Positions 37,135-45,565 of a stretch of 64,000 bases of DNA are shown here, piece by piece. The translations under genes and the position numbers were made by a program. The first letter of the stretch is position 1. Each line of letters starts with the position of its first letter. Source of the DNA: Marinifilum sp. D714 (GTDB taxonomy: Bacteria; Bacteroidota; Bacteroidia; Bacteroidales; Marinifilaceae); contig NZ_JALPNU010000021.1 of the NCBI RefSeq assembly GCF_030851345.1, forward strand, positions 1-64,000, in the 5' to 3' direction. The notes below the pieces were generated by a model. It searched no databases. It was not told the DNA's origin and worked only from the letters and a program-made list of their open reading frames with translations.

Positions 37135-37639
37135 GTCCTCATATTCAACGTGCTGTTAGATGAGTTAGCAATAAAAGTTTAACAAGTAGATTCAAGGCAT
37201 TGCTTTGGACTTACCATCATTTCATGAAGCAATGGCAAAGACAGCATAAATACGGTATTTACTTAATAGGAAAATGTACTTTGAGAAAGAAGAGTAAGTC
37301 GGTTTTGTGAATCAAAATAGCGTGATAAGATAATAACATGAGTTTTCTATCAATAATGTAATCATTTGGTCAGTTAATACTTTTTTTTGGTCATATTGTG
37401 CAAGTGGAAAACCTTTGTTTTTGCTTGTTTTACGCAAGTGTTAAGATTGGGATTGGTAGTCTCGATTTTATACTTTGATCAGATATTACTAGTTGATTTT
37501 GGCCTATGTGCATTTGAAACTGGAAGTAAAAGAGTCAAATTTTTTAAATTTAGATGCGTTGCAAGAGTGGTATAAACAATGTGGGAGATTGGGTGCCACT
37601 CTTGTTTTTTCTATCTTTGAATTTTAGGAAAAAATTGGG
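37135..37639. other. 505-bp intergenic region before the PUL regulator
   Basis: Mostly unstructured AT-rich DNA. Near its right end CAAGAGTGG (37562-37570) pairs with CCACTCTTG (37596-37604) across a 25-nt loop, followed by six T: an intrinsic terminator only ~30 bp before the regulator start. It could end a small RNA or act as a leader attenuator. No convincing CDS. Confidence 0.5.
37562..37610 (+). terminator. Terminator or attenuator just upstream of PUL regulator
   Basis: Nine-base perfect stem CAAGAGTGG/CCACTCTTG with a 25-nt loop and TTTTTT at 37605-37610. The regulator ATG follows at 37640. Its position suggests conditional termination in the leader or the end of an unannotated small transcript. 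Confidence 0.5.
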
Positions 37640-40282
37640 ATGCTTAGAAGTATTTTAACTTGTTTTTTTATTTTACCTATAGTCTGTAGTTTTCAACTTC
37701 AGGCGACAAATTATTTTCAAAAGTTAAGCAAATTTACTACCGAACATGGTATTGTCAACAACACCATCTATTCTATTTTCCAGGATTCGACTGGAGGAAT
37801 GTGGTTTGGAACTTTAGAAGGATTAAGTTCTTATAATGGACTTGTATTTTCTTCCTATCCAATGACAGATTCTGAAATGGGATATCCCATTACTCTAATC
37901 GATCAACTTAGTAAAGATCAACTCCTCTTGGGAACAAGTAATGGCAGCTATTTATTTTCAATCTCAAACAAGGAGTATCAGAAAATTGATATCCCCGGAG
38001 ATTTTTCAATGCTTACCGCTCTATTTAAAATTCATAACCGGAGTTATCTCAGTACAAAATCAGGAATTTATGAATGGGATGATCAGAACAGGATTGGCAT
38101 GAAACGATTTGATCATTCGATTACTTGCAAACAGCTTTTTCCTAATGGGGATTTACTGTTGGGAACCGCAGGGAGCGGAGTTTGGCAAGCAGAATTGAAT
38201 TCGGATTCCTTATTGGTACTAAATAAAAGCTATCCGGAACTTCAACATGAATCTGTGAAGGCGATTTCATTTTTGAAAGAGGGAGAGCCTGTAATACTTA
38301 CCGAAAATGCGCTATGGATGATGCAAGAAGAAAAGCTGGTACCTGTAATAGAAGGCTCCTTTTCCTCTATGAATATCTCACAACACAATGAAATACTTTT
38401 GGGAACTTTTGGTGAATTCATTCAACAGATATACAAAGAAGGAGATAGGTATACCTTAAAGGATTACATTAACAGGGACAATGAGATTTTCAATGACTTT
38501 TACGATGCTCAAATTAATGTGCTGTTTAAGGATCATTCCGGATCAGTATGGATAGGCACCAATCGAGCAGGACTGGATAGAATAGATAGAAAAAAGATAA
38601 CCTACAAAAAATACGAAAGTGATATTCAGGATCGTGAGCCTGAAGCAGGTTATATCAATGCACTCTTTCAGAATGAGAAGGGGAGAGTTTGGGTAGGAAC
38701 TTCAGGCAAAGGCTTGTACTATCTGGATCGGGAAAAGCAGTGCTTAACACCGACGCCTATTTTTCCCGGGAATTTGAATGATTTGTATGTAGAAGCCATC
38801 TTGCAACACAAAGACAAGCTCTATGTGGGAACAAGACATATGGGTATCATTACCGCATCGGTAGTAGCAGGTGAAAATACACAGGTCGTTGCATCAGGAC
38901 AATTGTTCTCCAAAGAAGCAGGCCTGGCAAAAAATGACTACATCTATGCCTTAAAGCACTATAATGAAAAATTATATATCTGTTCTTCTAAAGGGACATT
39001 TGTATACGGATTTGATAATAATAACTTTTCGAAGTTAGATTCAGTATCTTCCATTAATTTTGCCCTCGATTCCTTGGATAATCAGTGGATTCTATCCTAT
39101 AGAATGGAACTTTATTTCAATCAACAAAAATTGGAGTTTGGGACTGAAGTTTCAGATTTTCATATTGGTAATAATGGTGAAGTTTGGCTTGCTACAGGCA
39201 AAGGAGTGGCATTTTTACCAAATGTGAATGCAAAGCCTTTATTTTACAATCCAGCAAAGAAGGTGATTGAGTTTACCTCTATACGAAGGGATAAAGATGG
39301 GTATTTTTGGTTAGGATCCCGAATGGGTATTTATCGATTCGATCCGCAATCTAAACTTTTTGCGAGTTATCAAATCACAGGAGGATCAAAAGCGAATAGT
39401 TTTAACCATGCTAAGTTATTGGAAGGTCTGGAAGGTGAATTTTATTGGGGAAGTAACGATGGAGTGGTTTCAATTAATCCGCAGGCATGCAGTTATCTTC
39501 CCAAACCAATGTTTGAAGTAGAGCAGGGAAAAAAAGAAGAAGCATCCATATTTAATGTCTACAACTTCTCCTATAATCATCAAGAGGAAAATGGACTCGC
39601 TTATCGGTTCTTTCATCCCGATTCAAGTTGGAATTACTTGCCTGGAGACAAGGCTGTATTGGATTTTTCCCATCTGGACAGAGGTTCATATCAATTGGAT
39701 ATTGCCGCAATCAATGCAGATGGAATCATGAATGACAAGTTTAAATCATTCCATTTCCAGATCAAGCGTTCCCTGAATGCTACGCTAAGCCTGTGGGGAA
39801 TTATTCTGATTGCATTGGCAGGTATTGTTTTCTGGTATTGGAAGGGAAGAAAAGCAGACTTGGCTTCAATAGTTGAGGAAAAAGAACAGCCTGAAACACC
39901 GGAAGATAAAGTTTACAGGGAATGGACTCAGGATGAGTTCATGCAAAGGGCTCTAATCGTTATTGAAGAGAATCTTTCGGATAATTCTTTTGGTGTGAAT
40001 GAGCTTTATCTGGCAATACAAATGAGCAAATCGAACTTCTACCGCAAGTTGAAGAAATTTACTGATTTGTCGCCCAATGAATTGATTCGTTTCGTTCGTT
40101 TGAGAAAATCTGCACAATTATTAATTGAGGCGAAACAAAGTGTCAACGAAATCGCCTACGAGGTGGGATTCAATTCGCCTTCTTATTTTACTCGTTGCTT
40201 TAAACAACAGTTTGGCATCGCCCCATCGGAATATAAAGAGCATTACAACACGCTTTGCTGTGCACCCGAAAAAGCACTTTAG
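37640..40282 (+). CDS. One-component PUL regulator: propeller, Y_Y_Y, TM, AraC HTH
   Basis: An 880-residue protein: signal peptide (~1-22), two seven-bladed periplasmic propellers built from Reg_prop repeats (e.g. GTLEGLSSYNG, SGSVWIGTNRAGLDRI, GRVWVGTSGKGLYYL), a Y_Y_Y domain (~640-705), one TM helix (~712-732), a short linker, and a C-terminal AraC domain (~775-870, VNEIAYEVGFNSPSYFTRCFKQQFG). It looks like a hybrid two-component system, but the histidine-kinase and receiver domains are absent: TM and HTH are joined by ~45 residues. It probably binds an oligosaccharide in the periplasm and activates the following susC-susD-hydrolase operon directly. Confidence 0.88.
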   Translation: MLRSILTCFFILPIVCSFQLQATNYFQKLSKFTTEHGIVNNTIYSIFQDSTGGMWFGTLEGLSSYNGLVFSSYPMTDSEMGYPITLIDQLSKDQLLLGTSNGSYLFSISNKEYQKIDIPGDFSMLTALFKIHNRSYLSTKSGIYEWDDQNRIGMKRFDHSITCKQLFPNGDLLLGTAGSGVWQAELNSDSLLVLNKSYPELQHESVKAISFLKEGEPVILTENALWMMQEEKLVPVIEGSFSSMNISQHNEILLGTFGEFIQQIYKEGDRYTLKDYINRDNEIFNDFYDAQINVLFKDHSGSVWIGTNRAGLDRIDRKKITYKKYESDIQDREPEAGYINALFQNEKGRVWVGTSGKGLYYLDREKQCLTPTPIFPGNLNDLYVEAILQHKDKLYVGTRHMGIITASVVAGENTQVVASGQLFSKEAGLAKNDYIYALKHYNEKLYICSSKGTFVYGFDNNNFSKLDSVSSINFALDSLDNQWILSYRMELYFNQQKLEFGTEVSDFHIGNNGEVWLATGKGVAFLPNVNAKPLFYNPAKKVIEFTSIRRDKDGYFWLGSRMGIYRFDPQSKLFASYQITGGSKANSFNHAKLLEGLEGEFYWGSNDGVVSINPQACSYLPKPMFEVEQGKKEEASIFNVYNFSYNHQEENGLAYRFFHPDSSWNYLPGDKAVLDFSHLDRGSYQLDIAAINADGIMNDKFKSFHFQIKRSLNATLSLWGIILIALAGIVFWYWKGRKADLASIVEEKEQPETPEDKVYREWTQDEFMQRALIVIEENLSDNSFGVNELYLAIQMSKSNFYRKLKKFTDLSPNELIRFVRLRKSAQLLIEAKQSVNEIAYEVGFNSPSYFTRCFKQQFGIAPSEYKEHYNTLCCAPEKAL

Positions 40283-40555
40283 TGCGCTGAATTTATCTAA
40301 TTTTTCATTTTTGAATTCCTCTTGCTTAAAATCCTTTGATTTTAAGCCAAAATGGTCATTCCGTACAGATTTTTGGTCAGCTTTTACAAGCTGTAATGCC
40401 CTGTTTTCAGTTGTTTTGGACAAGTCAAAGTTTGACTTTACTGCTTGTTTGAATCGTTCAGGTAGAATGAAATTTACAAGCTTAATATTCCAGGGATGCT
40501 CCCACCTTCCCTTGTGAAAAACAATTGTATTAATATTTAATCTAACCAAAAATTT
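40283..40555 (+). promoter_or_regulatory. PUL promoter region with 17-bp palindrome
   Basis: 273 bp between regulator and susC. AAGTCAAA-G-TTTGACTT at 40422-40438 is a perfect palindrome, 118 bp upstream of susC, a candidate binding site for the adjacent regulator. AraC proteins usually prefer direct repeats, so this is tentative. Confidence 0.4.
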
Positions 40556-43500
40556 ATGAAAGAAATCACAGGAAGTTTAGCAAGGCAAGGCACTTTGCTA
40601 AAGAAAAGTTTTTCATGGATTGCAGGCTTGTGTTGTAGTGCATCATTACTTACGGTCACTCCGGCATTTGCTTCATCCAGTTATGAAGAAGCAGTTCTAG
40701 TTGCAGAGCAAAATCAGGAAAAACTGGTGGAAGGAAAGGTGGTAGATAAGAATGGTGAGGCTCTAATTGGCGTAAACATCCTTATAAAAGGAACTACAAC
40801 AGGAACAATTACTGATTTTGATGGGAACTACAAACTGAATGTATCGGAGGATGCAGTGCTTGTATTCACTTTCATTGGGTATCTCAATCAGGAGCTTGCA
40901 GTGGCAAATCAAACTACCATTAATGTAACGCTTGAAGAGGATGTAATGGGATTAGACGAAATAGTGGTGGTAGGATATGGAACCCAAAAGAAAGCCAATC
41001 TTACCGGTTCTGTATCTGCCGTGAAAGGAGACGAAATGGTAAAGAAACCTATGACGGATGCCAGACAAGCCCTTCAGGGAGTTTCAACTGGTGTTACCAT
41101 TGTAGATCGTGGTGGAGCTCCGGGTGAGGAAGACTTGAATATCAATATTCGTGGTATCGGATCCTTATCGGCAAGTACACATCCATTGATTTTAGTTGAT
41201 GGGATTGAGATGTCGATGAGTGATGTGAATCCAAATGATATCGAAAGTGTATCCATACTAAAAGATGCTGCATCTTCATCTATTTATGGTGCTAAAGCTG
41301 CCAATGGGGTAATTCTTATTACCACGAAACGAGGCAAAGAAGGTGGATATAAAGTAGATTACAATGGATACTATGGATGGCAAACCCCTGCAACCTTGCC
41401 TGAATTGGTTGGCGCAGAAGATTATCTGAACTTGGTTAATGAAGCCTTGGTAAATGCTGGTATGAACCCGAAATACTCGCAGGAGTACATTCAGAAAACG
41501 GTTGAAGGAAATGATCCGATAAATTATCCATATGTGAATTTGTTTGAAGAGCTTTTTGAAACCGCTCCAGTTTTTAACCAATCTGTTCGAATTAGCGGTG
41601 GGAATGAGAAATCTAAAATTGCATTATCTCTAAATCACATGAAGCAGAACGGGATGTTGAAGAATGTGGAATCAGAGCGCTTTGGTTTTCGATTGAATAC
41701 CGACTTTCAGGTGAAAGATAACTTCAAAGTAAGAGCTGATGTTTCCTTTAACCGAAGAGACAATGAAAGGCCAAACAGAATGAATAGTGCCATAGGTGCA
41801 ATTGTAGGTACTTCACCAGTTACTGTACTGAAACATCCCAATGGTGTTTATGGATTAAACAAGGACAATACCAACGCTTTGGCATGTTTGGAAGTAGGAG
41901 GAATGAATGAAGAAAACAAAGAGGCTCTTAACTTGAAAATTGGTGCTGATTTGGAGGTCTTGAGTGGATTAACCCTGCGATCGGATCTTTCCTATAAAAG
42001 CATTAATAACAGGTATAAGAATTATACTGCAGCCTATGATTTCAGGAATCCTGAAAATCCTGATGAAATAGTTCACAGGTGGACACCAAGTAAGTTGGTA
42101 GACGGACGTTGGAATCAGCAGGAAATTAACTTTAAAGCTTTGTTGGATTATAACAAAACTTTTGGTGATCATTCTTTCCATGTACTAACAGGTATTGATG
42201 TAACCGAAAACAAAGCTTACGTAATTAAAGGTGAAAGAACCAATATCTACAGCGATGATTATGTGGAGCTAAACACTGGTGATGCCGAAGGTCAAACCAA
42301 CAAAGGATACCAGGAAGATTGGGCATTACTTTCTTACCTGGGAAGAGTAAACTATACCTACAAAGGCAAATATTTACTGGAAGGAAACATCCGTTACGAT
42401 GGTTCATCTCGTTTTGCGAAAGGAAACAAGTGGGGTGTTTTTCCATCCTTCTCAGCAGGATGGAGAATGTCTGAAGAAGATTTTATGATCTCCCTAGACT
42501 TTGTTGATAATCTAAAGTTGAGAGGGAGTTGGGGACAGTTAGGAAATCAGAATATTGGTTACTATAAATTTACCTCTACAGTCTATGCCGATTTCCCATA
42601 CAATTTTAATGATACAGAAGTAAACGGTTATTCCCAGTGGTACTATGCAAATACTGATATTACCTGGGAAACCACTGAAATGATTGATTTTGGCTTTGAT
42701 TTGACCTTATTCAATAACAAGCTGGAAGTTGTTGCCGACTGGTATCAGAAAGACACTAAAGATGTATTGCTGGTACTTCCAATTTCTTACCTGACTGGTT
42801 TAGGGGCATCGGAAACCAATGCCGGGAAAGTTCGCAATACCGGATGGGAGCTTTCTGTTACGCACCGAAATAATATCAATGATTTTAACTACTCGCTAGG
42901 TTTCAATATCTCTGATGTGAAAAATGAGTTGGTAGATTTTGCAGGGAACGAACCTTCCATAAGCGGATGGACCATATTGAAAGAAGGAGAATCTGTGAAT
43001 GCGTTTTACGGATATGAATCAGATGGTTTGTTCCAGACGCAGGAAGAGATTGACAATCATGCGACCCAACCAAATCAATCGCAGCTAAAGCCTGGTGATA
43101 TTAAATTGGTAGATCAAAATGGTGATGGTGAAATTAACGATGAAGACCGCAAGGTAATAGGTTCTTCTATACCAAGATACAGCGTCGGATTAAACCTGTA
43201 TATGGAGTACAAAGGATTTGATTGCTCTGCCTTTATGCAAGGAGTCATGAAAGCTGAAAATTATTTCTATGGAGCTCCAAACGAAGGACCAGCTTATGAG
43301 ATTTTCACAACCAAAAGAGTGCTGGATCGCTGGACGCCTGATAATCCAGATGCATCCTTCCCAAGATTAGAAGCTGCTTCGAACAAAAACAACTATTTGT
43401 ATAATGATTTCTGGCTTAGAGATGCTTCTTACCTAAGACTGAAGAACCTTCAAATTGGTTATTCTCTTCCTAAATCTGTTTTGGAGAAATGGAAAATCGA

Positions 43501-43645
43501 TAAGATGAGATTCTACATTGGAGGAACCAATCTGTTCACGATAACAGATGTGGAATCTGGATTGGATCCTGAAACCTACGATGGAAGACCAAATTATTAT
43601 CCTCCGGTATCAACTTACACAATGGGAGTACAACTTCGTTTCTAG
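40556..43645 (+). CDS. SusC-like TonB-dependent transporter of the PUL
   Basis: A 1029-residue outer-membrane transporter: signal region (~1-42), carboxypeptidase-like domain (~57-135, VEGKVVDKNGEALIGVNILIKGTTTG), TonB box region (LDEIVVVGYGTQKKANLTGSVS), plug (~150-260) and large barrel ending STYTMGVQLRF. It lacks the STN domain, in keeping with control by the upstream AraC-type protein instead of sigma/anti-sigma signalling. Predicted to import alpha-galactoside-containing oligosaccharides with SusD. Confidence 0.93.
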   Translation: MKEITGSLARQGTLLKKSFSWIAGLCCSASLLTVTPAFASSSYEEAVLVAEQNQEKLVEGKVVDKNGEALIGVNILIKGTTTGTITDFDGNYKLNVSEDAVLVFTFIGYLNQELAVANQTTINVTLEEDVMGLDEIVVVGYGTQKKANLTGSVSAVKGDEMVKKPMTDARQALQGVSTGVTIVDRGGAPGEEDLNINIRGIGSLSASTHPLILVDGIEMSMSDVNPNDIESVSILKDAASSSIYGAKAANGVILITTKRGKEGGYKVDYNGYYGWQTPATLPELVGAEDYLNLVNEALVNAGMNPKYSQEYIQKTVEGNDPINYPYVNLFEELFETAPVFNQSVRISGGNEKSKIALSLNHMKQNGMLKNVESERFGFRLNTDFQVKDNFKVRADVSFNRRDNERPNRMNSAIGAIVGTSPVTVLKHPNGVYGLNKDNTNALACLEVGGMNEENKEALNLKIGADLEVLSGLTLRSDLSYKSINNRYKNYTAAYDFRNPENPDEIVHRWTPSKLVDGRWNQQEINFKALLDYNKTFGDHSFHVLTGIDVTENKAYVIKGERTNIYSDDYVELNTGDAEGQTNKGYQEDWALLSYLGRVNYTYKGKYLLEGNIRYDGSSRFAKGNKWGVFPSFSAGWRMSEEDFMISLDFVDNLKLRGSWGQLGNQNIGYYKFTSTVYADFPYNFNDTEVNGYSQWYYANTDITWETTEMIDFGFDLTLFNNKLEVVADWYQKDTKDVLLVLPISYLTGLGASETNAGKVRNTGWELSVTHRNNINDFNYSLGFNISDVKNELVDFAGNEPSISGWTILKEGESVNAFYGYESDGLFQTQEEIDNHATQPNQSQLKPGDIKLVDQNGDGEINDEDRKVIGSSIPRYSVGLNLYMEYKGFDCSAFMQGVMKAENYFYGAPNEGPAYEIFTTKRVLDRWTPDNPDASFPRLEAASNKNNYLYNDFWLRDASYLRLKNLQIGYSLPKSVLEKWKIDKMRFYIGGTNLFTITDVESGLDPETYDGRPNYYPPVSTYTMGVQLRF

Positions 43646-43686
43646 ATGTGCTTTATTGATTCGTTTAACTTGAAAAATATTAACAG

Positions 43687-45321
43687 ATGAAAAAAAATAT
43701 AATAGGTCTGGCTTGTGCATTACTATTTGTATTAGCGGGCTGTAGCGAAGATTTCCTGGAGCGTTCACCTAGCGATCAGGTATCATCAACAAACTTCTTT
43801 ACGCAAGAGAAAGATTTGGTTTATGCGGTGAATGCGGTTTATGCATCAATAGGCTTTAACAGCTGGGAAACAACTTATGGATACTCGACAGATTTGTTGC
43901 GCATTGAAAACTTAACCGATAATGCTCTGGATCATCATTCATGGAATGCCGGATATCGTCTGGCAGACGGAACTGCTTCGGCATACGATTGGTATGTGGA
44001 ACATCGTTGGAGAGAGCGATACAGAGGAATTCAAAGAGCGAATAGAATATTTGAAGGTGCTGATGGTGTAACGGACATAAATGCTGAGAAAAAGGCACGA
44101 TTATTAGCAGAAGCAAAATTTCTTAGAGCCTATTTCTATTTTGATTTGGTTTATCTATTTGGTGATGTACCATTTATAACAAATAGTGTAACCCCTGATG
44201 AAGCTGCTGAAAGTACAAGAACAGCAAAGCAAACAATTCTTGATGCGATGGTTACTGATCTTACTGCAGCCGCAACAGATTTACCGACCTCTTATTCCAG
44301 CGATAATCTTGGTCGGGCAACCAAAGGTGCTGCATTATCATTAAAAGCCCGCATCTTGCTTTACCAGGAAAAATGGGGAGAAGCAGCCGCTGCTGCCAAA
44401 GAAGTTATGGATTTGACTGTTTATACCATATATCCTAGTTATCAGGAAATGTTTACCTATGAAGGGATTAATAATTCAGAGGTGATTTTCGACTTGCAGG
44501 AAATGCACGAGAAGCAATGGAATTTCACTTTGCAGAATTATGGGCCTAACTCTGTAGGAGGTTGGAGTAGTGGTTGTCCTTTGCAATCATTGGTTGATAC
44601 TTATGAATGTACTGATGGTAAAACCATTGATGTATCCCCATTATTCGATGCAAACAATCCATACGCAAACCGTGATCCTCGTTTGACTCATTCCATTCTT
44701 TACCCTGGTCATGACTGGCGTGGTGGTGTTTTCAATTCCATTCCGGGAGCAACTTATCCTGGAAAAGAAATTATTGCAGGCGATGATTTGACCGATGGAA
44801 CAGGAGGACAATGGAACAAGACAGCAACAGGCTACAACTGGCTGAAATACATCTCTGAAGATGATATTGACAATGGTGATTATTGGAATGGAGCCATACA
44901 TTTTATTTTGATTCGATATGCGGAAGTATTATTAACCTATGCTGAAGCGAAAATAGAGAATGATGATATCGATCAGTCAGTTTATGATGCAATCAACGAA
45001 GTGCGTCAGCGCCCTGATGTAAATATGCCTTTGATTACAACTGGTAAATCCAAAGAAGAACTTCGTACAATTGTGCGTCGTGAGCGCAGAGTAGAGTTAG
45101 CTTTTGAAGGTTTGCGCCTTTTGGATATTCGTAGATGGAAAATCGCTGAAAATGTAATGCCGGGAGTACCAAATGGACTTACATACACCGATCCAAACTC
45201 AGGGGAAGAGGTGACCCTTTCATGGGGAGAACGCACCTTTAACCCCAATAAACACTATCTGTGGCCTATTCCACAAGCCGAAATAGATATTTCACATTTA
45301 GAACAAAACCCTGGATGGTAA
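43687..45321 (+). CDS. SusD-like (RagB) lipoprotein of the PUL
   Basis: A 544-residue surface lipoprotein, lipobox LAGC near residue 19. SusD helical core with typical segments AKFLRAYFYFDLVYLFGDVPFIT and ELRTIVRRERRVELAFEGLRLLDIRRW, and the ending HYLWPIPQAEIDISHLEQNPGW. Encoded 41 bp after susC. It caps the transporter and binds the glycan. Confidence 0.93.
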   Translation: MKKNIIGLACALLFVLAGCSEDFLERSPSDQVSSTNFFTQEKDLVYAVNAVYASIGFNSWETTYGYSTDLLRIENLTDNALDHHSWNAGYRLADGTASAYDWYVEHRWRERYRGIQRANRIFEGADGVTDINAEKKARLLAEAKFLRAYFYFDLVYLFGDVPFITNSVTPDEAAESTRTAKQTILDAMVTDLTAAATDLPTSYSSDNLGRATKGAALSLKARILLYQEKWGEAAAAAKEVMDLTVYTIYPSYQEMFTYEGINNSEVIFDLQEMHEKQWNFTLQNYGPNSVGGWSSGCPLQSLVDTYECTDGKTIDVSPLFDANNPYANRDPRLTHSILYPGHDWRGGVFNSIPGATYPGKEIIAGDDLTDGTGGQWNKTATGYNWLKYISEDDIDNGDYWNGAIHFILIRYAEVLLTYAEAKIENDDIDQSVYDAINEVRQRPDVNMPLITTGKSKEELRTIVRRERRVELAFEGLRLLDIRRWKIAENVMPGVPNGLTYTDPNSGEEVTLSWGERTFNPNKHYLWPIPQAEIDISHLEQNPGW

Positions 45322-45329
45322 AACCATTT

Positions 45330-45355
45330 ATTCCCGGAGGAATTCCTCCGGGAAT
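45330..45355 (+). terminator. Perfect palindrome after susD
   Basis: ATTCCCGGAGG-AATT-CCTCCGGGAAT, an 11-bp GC-rich stem with a 4-nt loop, 8 bp after the susD stop. No T run follows (GTTTAAAC instead). It probably slows or partly ends transcription, or protects the susCD message, so that hydrolase genes are expressed less. Confidence 0.65.
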
Positions 45356-45422
45356 GTTTAAACAAATACTTAGCCCTAAAATGATTGAGAGAATAGAACT
45401 GGTTTTTAACAAGTAAAGAGTG

Positions 45423-45539
45423 TGACTTGGGAATTATAGAATATGATTCCAAGTCATGAAATGTAAAGCTGATATGAAACGTACAGGAGAAAATAACTCA
45501 CTTATGAGGATGATTATTTATAAATGGTAAGTTTCATAT
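45423..45539 (+). promoter_or_regulatory. Structured leader before the hydrolase genes
   Basis: Two inverted repeats in the susD-hydrolase gap: TGACTTGGGAAT (45423-45434) with ATTCCAAGTCA (45446-45456), and ATATGAAAC (45472-45480) with GTTTCATAT (45531-45539, 50-nt loop). Either may be an operator for a second promoter or a processed leader. Confidence 0.4.
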
Positions 45540-45565
45540 GGCAACTGTAGACAAATTATAATCAA

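Noticed and set aside
37387-37575. 62-codon frame starting with TTG before the PUL regulator
   Set aside because: Weak start, and its end runs into the arm of a terminator hairpin.
40121-40549. Minus-strand frame over the end of the PUL regulator and the susC promoter
   Set aside because: Antisense to the conserved AraC domain, and no family features.
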